A DNA stretch of 49,815 bases, from the NCBI GenBank assembly GCA_018303855.1, contig JAGVXI010000011.1:1-49815 (forward strand). The letters are read 5' to 3'. The translations under genes were made by a program, and so were the position numbers. Source of the DNA: Candidatus Pacearchaeota archaeon. Lineage in GTDB: Archaea > Nanobdellota > Nanobdellia > Pacearchaeales > GW2011-AR1. The notes under the pieces are model-generated. The model did no database searches and had not been told where the DNA came from. It saw nothing but the letters and a program-made list of their open reading frames with translations. Position 1 is the stretch's first letter, and every line of letters starts with the position of its first letter. Shown here piece after piece: positions 7,715 through 16,169 of the stretch.

Positions 7715-8101
7715 TTAAAGCTTTCGCTTTATAATCTTTTCACCTTCAATATTCCAATATTCAACATTATCGCTTTCTTTTAATTCATTTTTAATATCTT
7801 CATCGCAAGGCATCTCAATTGTTTCAAAGCTTTCTAAATCCATTATGCTTACTTTGTCTCCGACTGCCAAAACCTGAGCTTTTTTCTTCTCAATTAAAGG
7901 CACTTCAAATCTTTCATGCCCTGGAACAACAATAACTTTTTTATTGTCAGTAATTATGCCAACAGCTTCTATTCTGCATTTGCTGTGCCCATGCTTGCCT
8001 GTTTTGCTTATATCAATGCTTTTGACAGTGCAGGCTATGTCATCAATCAGAATATTAGTACCTACTTTTATTTCTGTGGCATTAATTAACTTAAAAACCA
8101 T
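7715..8101 (-). CDS. eif5a: translation initiation factor aIF5A
   Basis: A 128-residue protein of family length. The hypusination loop SKTGKHGHSK places the modified lysine at residue 36. The N-terminal SH3-like and C-terminal OB domains are both present (the latter from about residue 75). The hypusinated protein binds at the E site and relieves stalling, for example at proline runs. It is divergent from the FKBP gene, with only 50 bases between the starts, so the two promoters overlap or abut. Confidence 0.96.
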   Translation of the reverse strand: MVFKLINATEIKVGTNILIDDIACTVKSIDISKTGKHGHSKCRIEAVGIITDNKKVIVVPGHERFEVPLIEKKKAQVLAVGDKVSIMDLESFETIEMPCDEDIKNELKESDNVEYWNIEGEKIIKRKL

Positions 8102-8151
8102 AGTTAATTCAGAAAAAATAGATTTATAAACGTTTTTACTTAAAGAATAAA

Positions 8152-8856
8152 ATGAATATCCCGGAAAAAATTTCGAAAAAGGATTTTATTGAAATAGCAT
8201 TTACTGCGCGAATCAAAGATGGAAAGATATTTGATTCTAATATTAAAGAGGATATAGAAAAAGAAAAATTGCCGCTAAAACCAAAACCTTTTGTTTTTTG
8301 TCTTGGACATGAAATGTTTATTAAAGCTGTTGATGAATTTTTGGAAGGAAAAGAAGTTGGGAGGTTATACACTATTGAAATAGAGCCAGAAAAAGCATTT
8401 GGTAAAAGAGATGTTAATTTGATAAAGAAAGTTCCTCTAAAAATTTTTACAGAAATGAAACAAACTCCTCAACCAGGGATGATATTCAATTTTGATGGCC
8501 AATTTGGTAAAATCTTAAGCGTTTCAGGAGGCAGGGTAATCACAGATTTTAACAACCCTCTGGCTGGAAAAGATATAATCTATACTATAAAAGTAGATAG
8601 GAAAGTAACAGATAATAAGGAAAAGACAAAAGCAATTTTAGATTTTTTCTTTGGGCAAGAGTTTAAATTTGAAATTGATGAAAAAGGCAAGGAGATTATT
8701 ATTGAGGCAAGTGCAGAATTAAAGCCACTTTTTGAGCTTTTTAAAAATAAATTCAAGGAAATGCTTGGTTTTGATTTGAAATTCAAAGAGATTAAAGAGG
8801 TAGAGAAATCTAAAGGAAAAGAAGCTGAGGCTAAAAACAACCATAATGCTATATAA
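8152..8856 (+). CDS. FKBP-type peptidyl-prolyl isomerase (SlyD-like)
   Basis: A cytosolic chaperone-isomerase of 234 residues. The FKBP core is split by an insert-in-flap domain: KDGKIFDSN near residue 22-30, PFVFCLGHEMFIKAVDEFLEGKEVG (about 46-70), then an IF-domain region and the second core part (NPLAGKDIIYTIKV). The C-terminal about 75 residues form an additional charged domain found in longer archaeal FKBPs. It lies directly upstream of ftsZ, with a 32-base gap. A TATA box (TTTATAAA) about 25 bases before the ATG suggests a leaderless mRNA. Confidence 0.92.
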   Translation: MNIPEKISKKDFIEIAFTARIKDGKIFDSNIKEDIEKEKLPLKPKPFVFCLGHEMFIKAVDEFLEGKEVGRLYTIEIEPEKAFGKRDVNLIKKVPLKIFTEMKQTPQPGMIFNFDGQFGKILSVSGGRVITDFNNPLAGKDIIYTIKVDRKVTDNKEKTKAILDFFFGQEFKFEIDEKGKEIIIEASAELKPLFELFKNKFKEMLGFDLKFKEIKEVEKSKGKEAEAKNNHNAI

Positions 8857-8888
8857 ATACTTATAAATCTCAAATTTCTAATTATGCT

Positions 8889-10004
8889 ATGGCTGAAATT
8901 TATGGAAAAAGCAGTGATGTTCTTGGTATTTCTAATGAGCTCGATGCTGATTTGAGGATTATTGATCAAGAATTAGAAGAATTGTTAAAAAAACAATCTG
9001 CAAAAATAAAAGTTATTGGGGTAGGCGGCGGGGGGAACAATTCTCTATCAAGAATGAGAGAGATTGGAATAAAAGGCGGGGAATTAATTGCAGTAAATAC
9101 AGATGCTCAAGACTTGCTATACGCTAATGCTGATAAAAAAATATTGATTGGAAGAGAGCTGACTAGCGGGTTAGGAGCAGGGAGCAATCCTAAGATTGGG
9201 GAAGAAGCTGCTAAAGAATCTGAAAGTGAAATCAAAAAGAAAATTTCCGGAAGTGATATGATATTTATTACCTGTGGTTTAGGCGGTGGGACAGGAACAG
9301 GAGCAGCTCCTGTGATTGCCAGCTTAGCAAAAAAACAAGGGGCATTAACTATTGGCGTGGTAACTTTGCCTTTTACAATTGAAGGCAAGAAAAGATTAGA
9401 AAATGCAATGAACGGTTTAGAAAAATTAGAGGCTGTCGTAGATACTTTGATTATTATTCCAAATGACAAGCTTCTTGAACTCGCCCCGGAATTGCCCCTG
9501 CAAACAGCATTTAAAATTGCAGATGAAATTCTGACAAATGCAGTTAAAGGAACCACTGAATTAGTAACTAAAGCCGGGCTTGTTAATTTAGATTTTGCTG
9601 ACATAAAAGCAATTATGCTGGATGGGGGGGTATCTTTAATTGGAGTTGGTGAAAGTGACAGCCAGAATCGGGCATTAGAAGCAGTAGAAAAAGCAATACA
9701 AAATCCTTTGCTTGATGTTGATATAACTAATGCAACAGGGGCTTTGGTGAATATTATTGGAGGTCCAGACATGAGCCTTGATGAATGCAAGACTATTATT
9801 GAAACAGTTGGAAAACAAATGAGTCCTGATGCAAAATTAATATGGGGCGCTCAAATTAGCGAAGATATGGAAAAATCCCTTAGGGTTTTGTTAATTATAA
9901 CAGGGGTAAAAAGCTCGCAAATAATTGGGCGGGATGAAAGCATTGAAAGCAGAAGGCATAAAGAAATTGAAGAAGAGCTTGGAATTGAGTTTTTGGAGGA
10001 TTAA
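8889..10004 (+). CDS. ftsZ: cell division GTPase FtsZ
   Basis: The protein has 371 residues. The GTP-binding loops are GVGGGGNNS (about 44-52) and GGGTGTGAAP (132-141), and the T7 synergy loop is NLDFAD (233-238), so polymerisation-coupled GTPase activity is expected. The C-terminus is a short charged linker ending in a hydrophobic peptide (LGIEFLED) that may be the docking site for SepF, which is encoded 3 kb downstream. The N-terminal 38 residues before the GTPase fold are helical and acidic. The next gene begins one base after the stop. Confidence 0.97.
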   Translation: MAEIYGKSSDVLGISNELDADLRIIDQELEELLKKQSAKIKVIGVGGGGNNSLSRMREIGIKGGELIAVNTDAQDLLYANADKKILIGRELTSGLGAGSNPKIGEEAAKESESEIKKKISGSDMIFITCGLGGGTGTGAAPVIASLAKKQGALTIGVVTLPFTIEGKKRLENAMNGLEKLEAVVDTLIIIPNDKLLELAPELPLQTAFKIADEILTNAVKGTTELVTKAGLVNLDFADIKAIMLDGGVSLIGVGESDSQNRALEAVEKAIQNPLLDVDITNATGALVNIIGGPDMSLDECKTIIETVGKQMSPDAKLIWGAQISEDMEKSLRVLLIITGVKSSQIIGRDESIESRRHKEIEEELGIEFLED

Positions 10005-10005
10005 A

Positions 10006-10245
10006 ATGCCATCAAAACTAATTAAAATTATTAGTAAGTGTGATACTTTACCTGCTGCATTTGAAAAATTGAGAAAAAAAGGAGTTCCTATTTGGACAAT
10101 GAACACCCTTAATGGACAAGATTCTAGGAAAATTTTGTTAGTTAAATCAGAGCATATAGTTTTACAAGGAGAATCAGGAGGAGATAGAGAGATAATCCAT
10201 CCGTATGGTTCTTCAATAGAGTATACACCAAACTTTCAAAATTAA
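10006..10245 (+). CDS. small hypothetical protein coupled to ftsZ
   Basis: A protein of 79 residues. I start at the ATG at 10006, one base after the ftsZ stop, because GGAGG sits about six bases before it; the ORF track start lies inside ftsZ. The protein is small and basic with one short hydrophobic strand (KILLVKSEHIVLQGE) and no membrane segment. No family is recognised. Tight coupling suggests a role in division or simply cotranslation with ftsZ. Confidence 0.72.
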   Translation: MPSKLIKIISKCDTLPAAFEKLRKKGVPIWTMNTLNGQDSRKILLVKSEHIVLQGESGGDREIIHPYGSSIEYTPNFQN

Positions 10246-10284
10246 TTTAAAAAACCTTAAAAACCCCCTCTTATTCTTTAAAGT

Positions 10285-10470
10285 ATGTTAAAGGAATTGG
10301 TTATTTCAACAAAAACATTTTATCATAAATGCGTGAGGGTATGGCATCTTATGAAAAAACCAACAAAAAAAGAATTTGAGCAAATTGCAAAAGTATCTGC
10401 AATTGGAATTTTAATAATTGGGGCACTTGGTTTTCTTGTTTCAATTTTAATGCAATTTTTTATCAGATAA
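10285..10470 (+). CDS. secE: protein translocase subunit SecE (Sec61 gamma)
   Basis: A 61-residue, single-span protein. An amphipathic N-terminal helix ends in KKPTKKEFEQIAKVS, the conserved SecE segment, followed by one transmembrane helix (about 39-59). It clamps the SecY channel. The order secE - spt5 - rpl11 is conserved in archaea and is kept here with one extra small gene inserted, which supports the call. Confidence 0.93.
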   Translation: MLKELVISTKTFYHKCVRVWHLMKKPTKKEFEQIAKVSAIGILIIGALGFLVSILMQFFIR

Positions 10471-10519
10471 CAATGCACTATAATAATATTTAAAAATAGA
10501 TTAGAGATAAGGTTTGATA

Positions 10520-10753
10520 ATGGATGGATTTGATTTTCTTGCTGGGGGGCTTGGAATGTTGTTAGGAGGCATTGGAGTATATATAGCAACAAGTGGGATT
10601 TATGAATGCATTAGTGAAAAATATCTTGGGAAACAAGCTTTAAAGAAATTATCGATACTAGAAATACTCGCTAAGAATAATCCAAGTATGACTTCTAAAG
10701 AGTTTTTTGAATCTTATGATAATTTATTAAAAGAAGAAAAGGAAGAAAACTAA
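10520..10753 (+). CDS. small membrane protein between secE and spt5
   Basis: I use the ATG at 10520; the track begins two codons earlier at TTG. The 77-residue product has one glycine-rich hydrophobic segment (about 6-28) followed by a charged cytoplasmic helix (EKEEN end). It interrupts the usual secE-spt5 pair. The GxGMLLGG pattern could support dimer packing of the helix. Function unknown; association with the translocon is possible from position only. Confidence 0.65.
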   Translation: MDGFDFLAGGLGMLLGGIGVYIATSGIYECISEKYLGKQALKKLSILEILAKNNPSMTSKEFFESYDNLLKEEKEEN

Positions 10754-10913
10754 AGGTTAATAAAATGGGTGCTGGGGTTTTCTCCAATATAATTTAGGAT
10801 TTTCAAAAAATCAAAAACAAAATATTTAAAAACCCGTGATTTTACATAATATTACTACTCCTTGTATATTTATGGGGTAGCTGGAGCAAAGTAAATTAAA
10901 GGAAAAAATAAAG

Positions 10914-11378
10914 ATGATATTTATCATTAAAGTTACGACAAACAAAGAAGAAAGAGCAGTTGATATGATAGCTGAAAGAGCGCAAAAAAAACAGCTTAAT
11001 GTATATGCTGTTTCGCGTCCCCACGGTTTGCGGGGATATGTTCTGCTTGAAGCAGAGGACAGGGAAAGCGCAGAGGAATCTGCGTTTAATCTTCCTTATG
11101 TTAAAGGGATTATTGGAAAAACAATAAGCTACAAAGAAATTGAAAATATGATTAAACCTTCTGTTGAATCAGTAAGTATTAAGGAAGGGGATATTGTAGA
11201 AATTATCTCAGAACCATTCAAGAAGGAAAAAGCAAAAGTTTTAAGAATAGACAAACAAAAAGAAGAGATAGTGGCATCTTTGCTCGGCGCAGTTGTTCCA
11301 TTACCAGTAACCTTAAAATTAGATAATGTTAAAGTTATAAGGCGTGAAGAAGCTGAAGAAGAAAAAATTTCAGAATAA
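10914..11378 (+). CDS. spt5: transcription elongation factor Spt5 (NusG)
   Basis: A 154-residue protein with an NGN domain (about 1-85: FIIKVTTNKEERAVDMIAERA, with VYAVSRPHGLRGYVLLEAE) and a KOW domain (about 92-145, IKEGDIVEII). It binds the RNA polymerase clamp with Spt4 and raises processivity. It overlaps nothing, but its stop lies eight bases before the true rpl11 ATG, so the two form one operon. Length and domain order are normal for archaea. Confidence 0.95.
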   Translation: MIFIIKVTTNKEERAVDMIAERAQKKQLNVYAVSRPHGLRGYVLLEAEDRESAEESAFNLPYVKGIIGKTISYKEIENMIKPSVESVSIKEGDIVEIISEPFKKEKAKVLRIDKQKEEIVASLLGAVVPLPVTLKLDNVKVIRREEAEEEKISE

Positions 11379-11385
11379 AAACACA

Positions 11386-12069
11386 ATGCAAATAAAAGTT
11401 TTGACAGAAGGCGGAAGCATGAAACCAGGCCCTGCACTTAGTCAGAAGCTTGGACCAGCAGGAATTAATATGGGGCAGGTTATCTCAAAGATTAATGAAG
11501 CTACAAAAAGTTTTGCTGGCTTAAAGGTTCCTGTTGAATTAGACATAGATACTGCAGCAAAAACATTTTCTGTTAAAGTTTTTTCTCCGCCTGTCTCAGA
11601 GCTCTTGAAAAAAGAACTTAAAATTGATAAAGGCTCTAATGCACAGAAAAAAATTAGGGTGGCTAATGCATCAATCGAACAGATTATAAGTGTTGCTAAA
11701 ACAAAAATGCCAAACATGTTAAGTAAAAATTTAAAATCAGCCGTTAAATCAGTTGTTGGGACTTGCATTAGTCTCGGCACATTAATAGAGAATAAATCCG
11801 CTAAAGAAATTATTGAAGATATAAATGCAGGAATATATGATGAAGAAATTCAGGCAGAAAAAACAGAAACTTCATCTGACAAAAGAAAAAAGTTAGACCA
11901 GTATTTTTCAGAAGTAAAAGCAGAGCAAGAAAAAATACTTCAGCAAGAGCAAGCTGCTAAAGAGGCTGCAGAGGCTGCAGCTGCTGTGAAACCCGAAGAA
12001 GGAGCAGAAGCTAAGAAAGAAGAAGTGCCAAAAGAAGAGAAGAAAGAAAAAGAACCATCAAAGAAATAA
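11386..12069 (+). CDS. rpl11: ribosomal protein L11 (uL11) with a long charged tail
   Basis: A 227-residue protein. The ORF track starts inside spt5; I take the ATG at 11386 since the conserved L11 start MQIKVLTEGGSMKPGPAL follows. The L11 N- and C-domains fill about residues 1-150, ending in the conserved VGTCISLG region. About 65 extra residues follow, made of Ala, Glu and Lys (AAKEAAEAAAAVKPEEGAE...), like the hinge of P1 but lacking GLSALFG. Archaeal L11 is normally near 160 residues. It binds the GTPase-centre rRNA next to P0. Confidence 0.95.
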   Translation: MQIKVLTEGGSMKPGPALSQKLGPAGINMGQVISKINEATKSFAGLKVPVELDIDTAAKTFSVKVFSPPVSELLKKELKIDKGSNAQKKIRVANASIEQIISVAKTKMPNMLSKNLKSAVKSVVGTCISLGTLIENKSAKEIIEDINAGIYDEEIQAEKTETSSDKRKKLDQYFSEVKAEQEKILQQEQAAKEAAEAAAAVKPEEGAEAKKEEVPKEEKKEKEPSKK

Positions 12070-12101
12070 TTTATAAACAGCTTCAAATTCTATTTTTAAT
12101 A

Positions 12102-12174
12102 GGGATCATGGGGTAGTCTGGTAGCCTCCGAGCTTTGGGAGCTCGTGACCCCGGTTCAAATCCGGGTGGTCCCA
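12102..12174 (+). tRNA. tRNA-Pro (anticodon UGG)
   Basis: The acceptor stem pairs GGGATCA with TGGTCCC (one G-T pair), with A as discriminator. The anticodon stem CGAGC/GCTCG encloses TTTGGGA, giving anticodon TGG for proline. The T arm contains GGTTCAAATCC. No CCA is encoded and there is no intron. It lies 32 bases after rpl11, and a TATA-like TTTATAAA near 12070 may give it its own promoter. Confidence 0.96.
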
Positions 12175-12251
12175 TTGGTTCTATCTTACTGAAAAATTTG
12201 TTAGAGGGATATGTTACAACGGGTGATGGAATAGCAAATTTTATAATTTTA

Positions 12252-12265
12252 TCGTTTATAAACGA
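12252..12265. promoter_or_regulatory. perfect palindrome centred on a TATA box
   Basis: TCGTTTATAAACGA is a 14-base perfect inverted repeat containing TTTATAAA. It lies in the 248-base gap between tRNA-Pro and eL43, about 160 bases before eL43, and so too far for that gene's basal promoter. It could be a bidirectional promoter, a repressor site, or the promoter of an unseen small RNA. Confidence 0.4.
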
Positions 12266-12422
12266 CAGATAATTAAAGTTTCAATAATTGTATTTTTTGT
12301 TAGTTATGATATGCAAAATGTCGTCGGTTAATCATCAATTTAATGGCATTTATCACCTTTTAAGTTAACGCAGTCCACAATAGAATACTTTAAAAATACT
12401 CTTAAATACAGATTTCTATAAA

Positions 12423-12641
12423 ATGACATCAAAAACAAAAAAATCAAAATCTGCTGGAAGATTCGGAGCAAGATATGGTAAAACAGTAAGAGCCAGGCTT
12501 GTTGCTGTAGAAGAAAAACAGAGAAAAAAACAAAAATGTCCTCTTTGTGGCAGACTTGGAGTAAAAAGATTATCAAAAGGCATATGGAAATGCAAAAAAT
12601 GCAATAAAAAATTTGCATCTGGTGTTTATCATTTAGAATAA
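12423..12641 (+). CDS. rpl37ae: ribosomal protein eL43 (L37Ae)
   Basis: A 72-residue basic zinc-ribbon protein. It begins with the conserved SKSAGRFGARYGKTVR segment and has the four zinc cysteines as CPLC and CKKC. It binds rRNA on the large subunit. A TATA-like CTTAAATA about 25 bases upstream gives a leaderless mRNA. It heads a plus-strand group with rpo12, prefoldin beta and sepF, though intergenic gaps suggest more than one promoter. Confidence 0.95.
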   Translation: MTSKTKKSKSAGRFGARYGKTVRARLVAVEEKQRKKQKCPLCGRLGVKRLSKGIWKCKKCNKKFASGVYHLE

Positions 12642-12803
12642 TTTTCATTACAAAATGTTAGATAATATTAATTGGGAAAATTTAAAAGGCTTATAATATA
12701 TAAATTAAAATAAGGTTAACTATTAAATAACAAACACATCCTAAATTAACTTGCTATAAAACAATTTTTAAATATTAAAAAATTAATAATATAACGTATA
12801 AAA

Positions 12804-12941
12804 ATGGCAGCATATAAATGTTTTAAATGCGGGAAAAAGATTTCTGACGCAAATCTTGGAAAAAGATTTGTTTGCCCTCATTGTGGCAGCAAAATATTTT
12901 TTAAACCAAGGACTCACATAAAAAAAGTAAAAGCTATCTAA
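12804..12941 (+). CDS. rpo12: RNA polymerase subunit Rpo12 (RpoP)
   Basis: A 45-residue zinc protein below the ORF track cutoff. It has MAAYKCFKCGKK, then CPHCGSKIFFKPR, the signature of archaeal RpoP (homologue of Rpb12), which helps hold the Rpo3/Rpo10/Rpo11 platform together. The usual archaeal order eL43 - rpoP - prefoldin beta is preserved here, which confirms it. Prefoldin beta begins 11 bases after the stop. Confidence 0.95.
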   Translation: MAAYKCFKCGKKISDANLGKRFVCPHCGSKIFFKPRTHIKKVKAI

Positions 12942-12951
12942 ACCAATAAAA

Positions 12952-13272
12952 ATGGAAAAAGATAACCAACAAATTCAAGAGTTGCAAATGCTAGAACAGA
13001 GCATTCAAAATTTATTTTTGCAAAAACAAGTTTTTCAATTAGAGTTAAACGAGACGCAAAAAGCTCTCGAAGAAATAAAAGATTCAAGAGGGGACATTTT
13101 TAAGATTATTGGGCAGTTAATGATAAAAACTGATGGTGAAAAAGTAGAAAAAGAGCTGGAAGGGCGCGAAAAAATGCTTGATTTAAAGCTAAAATCTTTG
13201 GAAAAACAAGAAAAAACAATTGTTGAAAGAGCAGACGATGTCAGAAAAGAGGTTATAAAGAACATAAAGTGA
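12952..13272 (+). CDS. pfdB: prefoldin subunit beta
   Basis: A 106-residue chaperone subunit formed of two long coiled-coil helices (about 1-45 and 68-105) joined by beta-hairpins (SRGDIFKIIGQLMIKTD, about 45-62). Four beta and two alpha subunits build the jellyfish-shaped hexamer that holds unfolded proteins. The RGDIFKIIGQLMIK segment is typical. It is probably cotranscribed with rpo12. No prefoldin alpha gene is seen in the window. Confidence 0.93.
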   Translation: MEKDNQQIQELQMLEQSIQNLFLQKQVFQLELNETQKALEEIKDSRGDIFKIIGQLMIKTDGEKVEKELEGREKMLDLKLKSLEKQEKTIVERADDVRKEVIKNIK

Positions 13273-13345
13273 GGCAATAACCTGTTTGCGAAATATACTA
13301 AAAAACTTCCGAAATCTTTATAAAGATTTTATTTGTCAGATAAAT

Positions 13346-13735
13346 ATGGTTTTCAATTGGTTAAAAGAGAATTTTTCCAAAGCATTAGGCGATGGCTCTG
13401 AAGATGAGTATATTGAGATTGATCTTGGAAAAGAAGAAAGACAAAATAAAGTTTTGGTAAAACTTTTTTCTTTAAAAAGTTATGAGGATATAAATGAAAT
13501 TCTTAATGCTTTGAGAGAAGGGTATACTATTGCCATAGTTGATATCAGGATTCTAAGGCAAAAAGATTCTATTGAATTAAAACGGGCAATTTCAAAACTT
13601 AAAAAAACAACAGATGCTCTTGAAGGAAGCATTGCTGGTTTTGGAGAAAATACTGTTATCGTTACTCCTTCTTTTGCAAAAATTCATAAAGAAGTAGTAA
13701 AGCCTAAAGAAGAAAAAAAGAGCAGGTTTGATTAA
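13346..13735 (+). CDS. sepF: cell division protein SepF (archaeal, FtsZ anchor)
   Basis: A 129-residue protein. I start at the ATG at 13346, twenty codons inside the track ORF, because it gives the amphipathic membrane-targeting helix MVFNWLKENFSKALG typical of SepF and lies about 25 bases after TTTATAAA (13318-13325), so the mRNA is leaderless. The core (about 35-112) is the SepF fold (VLVKLFSLKSYEDINEI, EGYTIAIVDI, GFGENTVIVTP). Archaeal SepF tethers FtsZ to the membrane. With ftsZ in the same window, an FtsZ-based division system is supported. Confidence 0.92.
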   Translation: MVFNWLKENFSKALGDGSEDEYIEIDLGKEERQNKVLVKLFSLKSYEDINEILNALREGYTIAIVDIRILRQKDSIELKRAISKLKKTTDALEGSIAGFGENTVIVTPSFAKIHKEVVKPKEEKKSRFD

Positions 13736-13974
13736 TCAAACTTATTAGTGGATTATTAATTGCTTCTATGAGTAATAAACTCCTATTATTATATTATGTT
13801 TCTTTATACTGCGTAGCATTATGCTTCAGCTATTAATATAAACTCTTGCGAATTTATTTTTATCAACCACTAATTAACTATTGGTTGTTGTGTACATATT
13901 CAATAGATAACCTAATGTTAGCTATCTTAAATTTAGTTTAATTCATCTTGTCGTAAGTTGTATTTTTAGGGATA

Positions 13975-14364
13975 TTAAACCTTAGAAATATTAAAAACTG
14001 TTTTTAATGCTACAATTATTGTTGCAGGTGCAAATAATGCAAGCAATGCTCCAAATGTGCTTGATACAATGTCCTGGATTCCAATGCCTATTAAAGAGCC
14101 ATAAGCTCCTTCTTTTCCTAACCAGCCTACTAGCACAATAACTGTGCCACTTACCAAAAAAGTGTGGGCATCTTTCCCGGTAACTCCAACAAACCCAACT
14201 ATTATACCTAAAATAACAAGAATAGCATAAATTGCTGGACTGTAAATTGTTTTAACATCTGGTTGGATAAATGTGCTTGAAAATAAACCAATTATAACTG
14301 CAAGAATAACCCCGATTAAAAAAGCCCATGCGCCCAAAGTGTTTTCTTGAGATTTAATCGGCAT
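13975..14364 (-). CDS. four-helix membrane protein, unknown
   Basis: A 129-residue protein with about four hydrophobic segments (about 10-31, 42-62, 68-84 and 96-122) and few charges. No motif identifies a transporter or enzyme family. It is convergent with sepF and divergent from the next secreted protein. An upstream TATA-like stretch gives a short leader. The composition resembles small DPANN membrane proteins of unknown function. Confidence 0.75.
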   Translation of the reverse strand: MPIKSQENTLGAWAFLIGVILAVIIGLFSSTFIQPDVKTIYSPAIYAILVILGIIVGFVGVTGKDAHTFLVSGTVIVLVGWLGKEGAYGSLIGIGIQDIVSSTFGALLALFAPATIIVALKTVFNISKV

Positions 14365-14504
14365 TTTCTTCTCTTCTCTTTTTCTCTCTTTATTTAATAA
14401 ATTCAGGGCAAGATGCTATATAAATTTTTTGAAAATAACATCTTATACTATATTTTAAAAAATAGAAATATTTATAAACCATAGTAACTGGAAAATGATT
14501 ACAA

Positions 14505-16145
14505 ATGAAAGCACAAAATTACCTCTTTTTGTTATTTGCAGTATTAATTTTGTCTATTAGCTTAGTTAGTGCAACACTGACTATCTCAAGCCCTAAACTT
14601 TTACAGACAGGAACTGCAGTTGAAATTACAGTTACAAGCCTTGTTGATTATACCATATCTGAGATAACAGCATCTCCTGATCCTATTAATTATAAGTCAA
14701 AGACAATTGATTTTGTATCACCTTCAATGCCAATTGTTCTTAATGCTAGTATACCTAAAATAATTACTATTAATTATACTATACAACCGGGCTTTGAATT
14801 TGATTTTGGGCAAGAATACCCAACTACACTGACAGTTAAAAATAGTTCTGGTGATCAAACCACTCAAGTTTTGTCTTTTGAAGAAACTGACTTTTGCGAA
14901 AATAAAGGAAATCTAGGAGATATAGATGTTTCAATAGAAGATATTACTGTCAATGGAATTGATGGAACAACAGTTTTTAGCGATAAAGATACAGAATGGT
15001 ATCCTGGTGAAGAGATAGAAATAGAGGTTAAAGTTGATGCAGGGAATTATGGCCTTCAAAATATTGACCTTGAATGGTGTTTGTTTGATGCTGACCAAAA
15101 AAAATGTGTAATGGATGATACAGAAAATCTTGAAGATGAAGATTTGGATGACGGTGATGATACCACAGGAATTTTTAAATTTACAATAACTCCTGATGAT
15201 CTTGATCCAGATTCAACTGATTATGAGCTACATGTCAGAGCTATTGGTGAAATAGATGATTCTGATGCAGGTGTTAATGACGGAAAAAGCACTTGCGCAT
15301 CTGAGGCAGAAGATATTGACATAATAGTTGGCAATGATTTTGTTGTGCTTAGTGATATTAAAATGTCAGAAACAGCTTCATGTGGAGAAGAAATTCAAAT
15401 TACAGCAGATGTTTGGAATATTGGGGAAGAAAATCAAGACAATGTTTATGTTGTTGTAGAAAATTCTGACTTAGATATCTCTGAACAAGTAGAAGTAGGG
15501 GATATAGATTCATTTGAAAACGAGGATTTAAACTTGAAATTCTCTGTGCCTAAAGATGCAAAAGAAGGCAGTTATAAGCTTATTTTAACAGTGTATGATG
15601 AAAATGATGATGTCTATGAGAGTGAGGATAAGGGGGATTCAATTTTTTCAAGAACATTAAAAATAGAAGGGAGTTGCAATGCAGAATCTGTTGCGCCAAA
15701 GGTTATACTTACTGCGAGTGTAGAATCTGGCGGGCAAGCTGGAAAAGAGCTTGTGGTTAAAGCAACTCTTGCAAATACTGGAGATGAAACAGGAACATTT
15801 GTTATTAGCGCAGAAAATTATGGTGATTGGGCAGAATTATTAGGAATAGAGCCTGCAGTTGTTACACTTGCAAAAGGAGAGTCAAAAGACATTTTATTAA
15901 AGCTTCTTGTTAACGAAGATGCCTCAGGCGACAAAACATTTAACATTAAGGCAACTCCATCAGCACAAGGGCAGGAATTAATTCAGCCAGTTTCAGTTAA
16001 AATTGATGGCAAGCAAGGATTTAAATTTGGAATTACAGGCGGGGTAATCAATGAAGGAAACTGGTATTTGTGGGGAATTGGCGCTCTTAATATTATTCTT
16101 GTGATTATAATCATAATTGTAGCAATAAGGGTTGCAAAAAGTTAA
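14505..16145 (+). CDS. secreted beta-domain protein with C-terminal membrane anchor
   Basis: A 546-residue surface protein. A signal peptide (about 1-23, ending LVSA) is followed by several Ig/CARDB-like beta domains, an aspartate-rich stretch (EDEDLDDGDDTTG) likely to bind cations, and a last CARDB-type domain (about 395-505; ANTGDETGTFVISAENYG). The end has ITGGVI, a single helix (about 520-542) and a short basic tail, so it is either anchored by that helix or processed by a sorting enzyme such as the archaeosortase 1.5 kb downstream. The mRNA has TATA (TTTATAAA) about 30 bases upstream. It could be an accessory S-layer component. Confidence 0.82.
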   Translation: MKAQNYLFLLFAVLILSISLVSATLTISSPKLLQTGTAVEITVTSLVDYTISEITASPDPINYKSKTIDFVSPSMPIVLNASIPKIITINYTIQPGFEFDFGQEYPTTLTVKNSSGDQTTQVLSFEETDFCENKGNLGDIDVSIEDITVNGIDGTTVFSDKDTEWYPGEEIEIEVKVDAGNYGLQNIDLEWCLFDADQKKCVMDDTENLEDEDLDDGDDTTGIFKFTITPDDLDPDSTDYELHVRAIGEIDDSDAGVNDGKSTCASEAEDIDIIVGNDFVVLSDIKMSETASCGEEIQITADVWNIGEENQDNVYVVVENSDLDISEQVEVGDIDSFENEDLNLKFSVPKDAKEGSYKLILTVYDENDDVYESEDKGDSIFSRTLKIEGSCNAESVAPKVILTASVESGGQAGKELVVKATLANTGDETGTFVISAENYGDWAELLGIEPAVVTLAKGESKDILLKLLVNEDASGDKTFNIKATPSAQGQELIQPVSVKIDGKQGFKFGITGGVINEGNWYLWGIGALNIILVIIIIIVAIRVAKS

Positions 16146-16169
16146 GATTTTTACTTAGAATAATACAAA

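Noticed and set aside
9107-9790. 227-residue minus-strand ORF
   Set aside because: It is the antisense shadow of ftsZ and has no start signals or recognisable family.
13736-13974. Structured RNA between sepF and the convergent gene
   Set aside because: There is only a weak CAACCA/TGGTTG inverted repeat in AT-rich sequence; a terminator region explains it.
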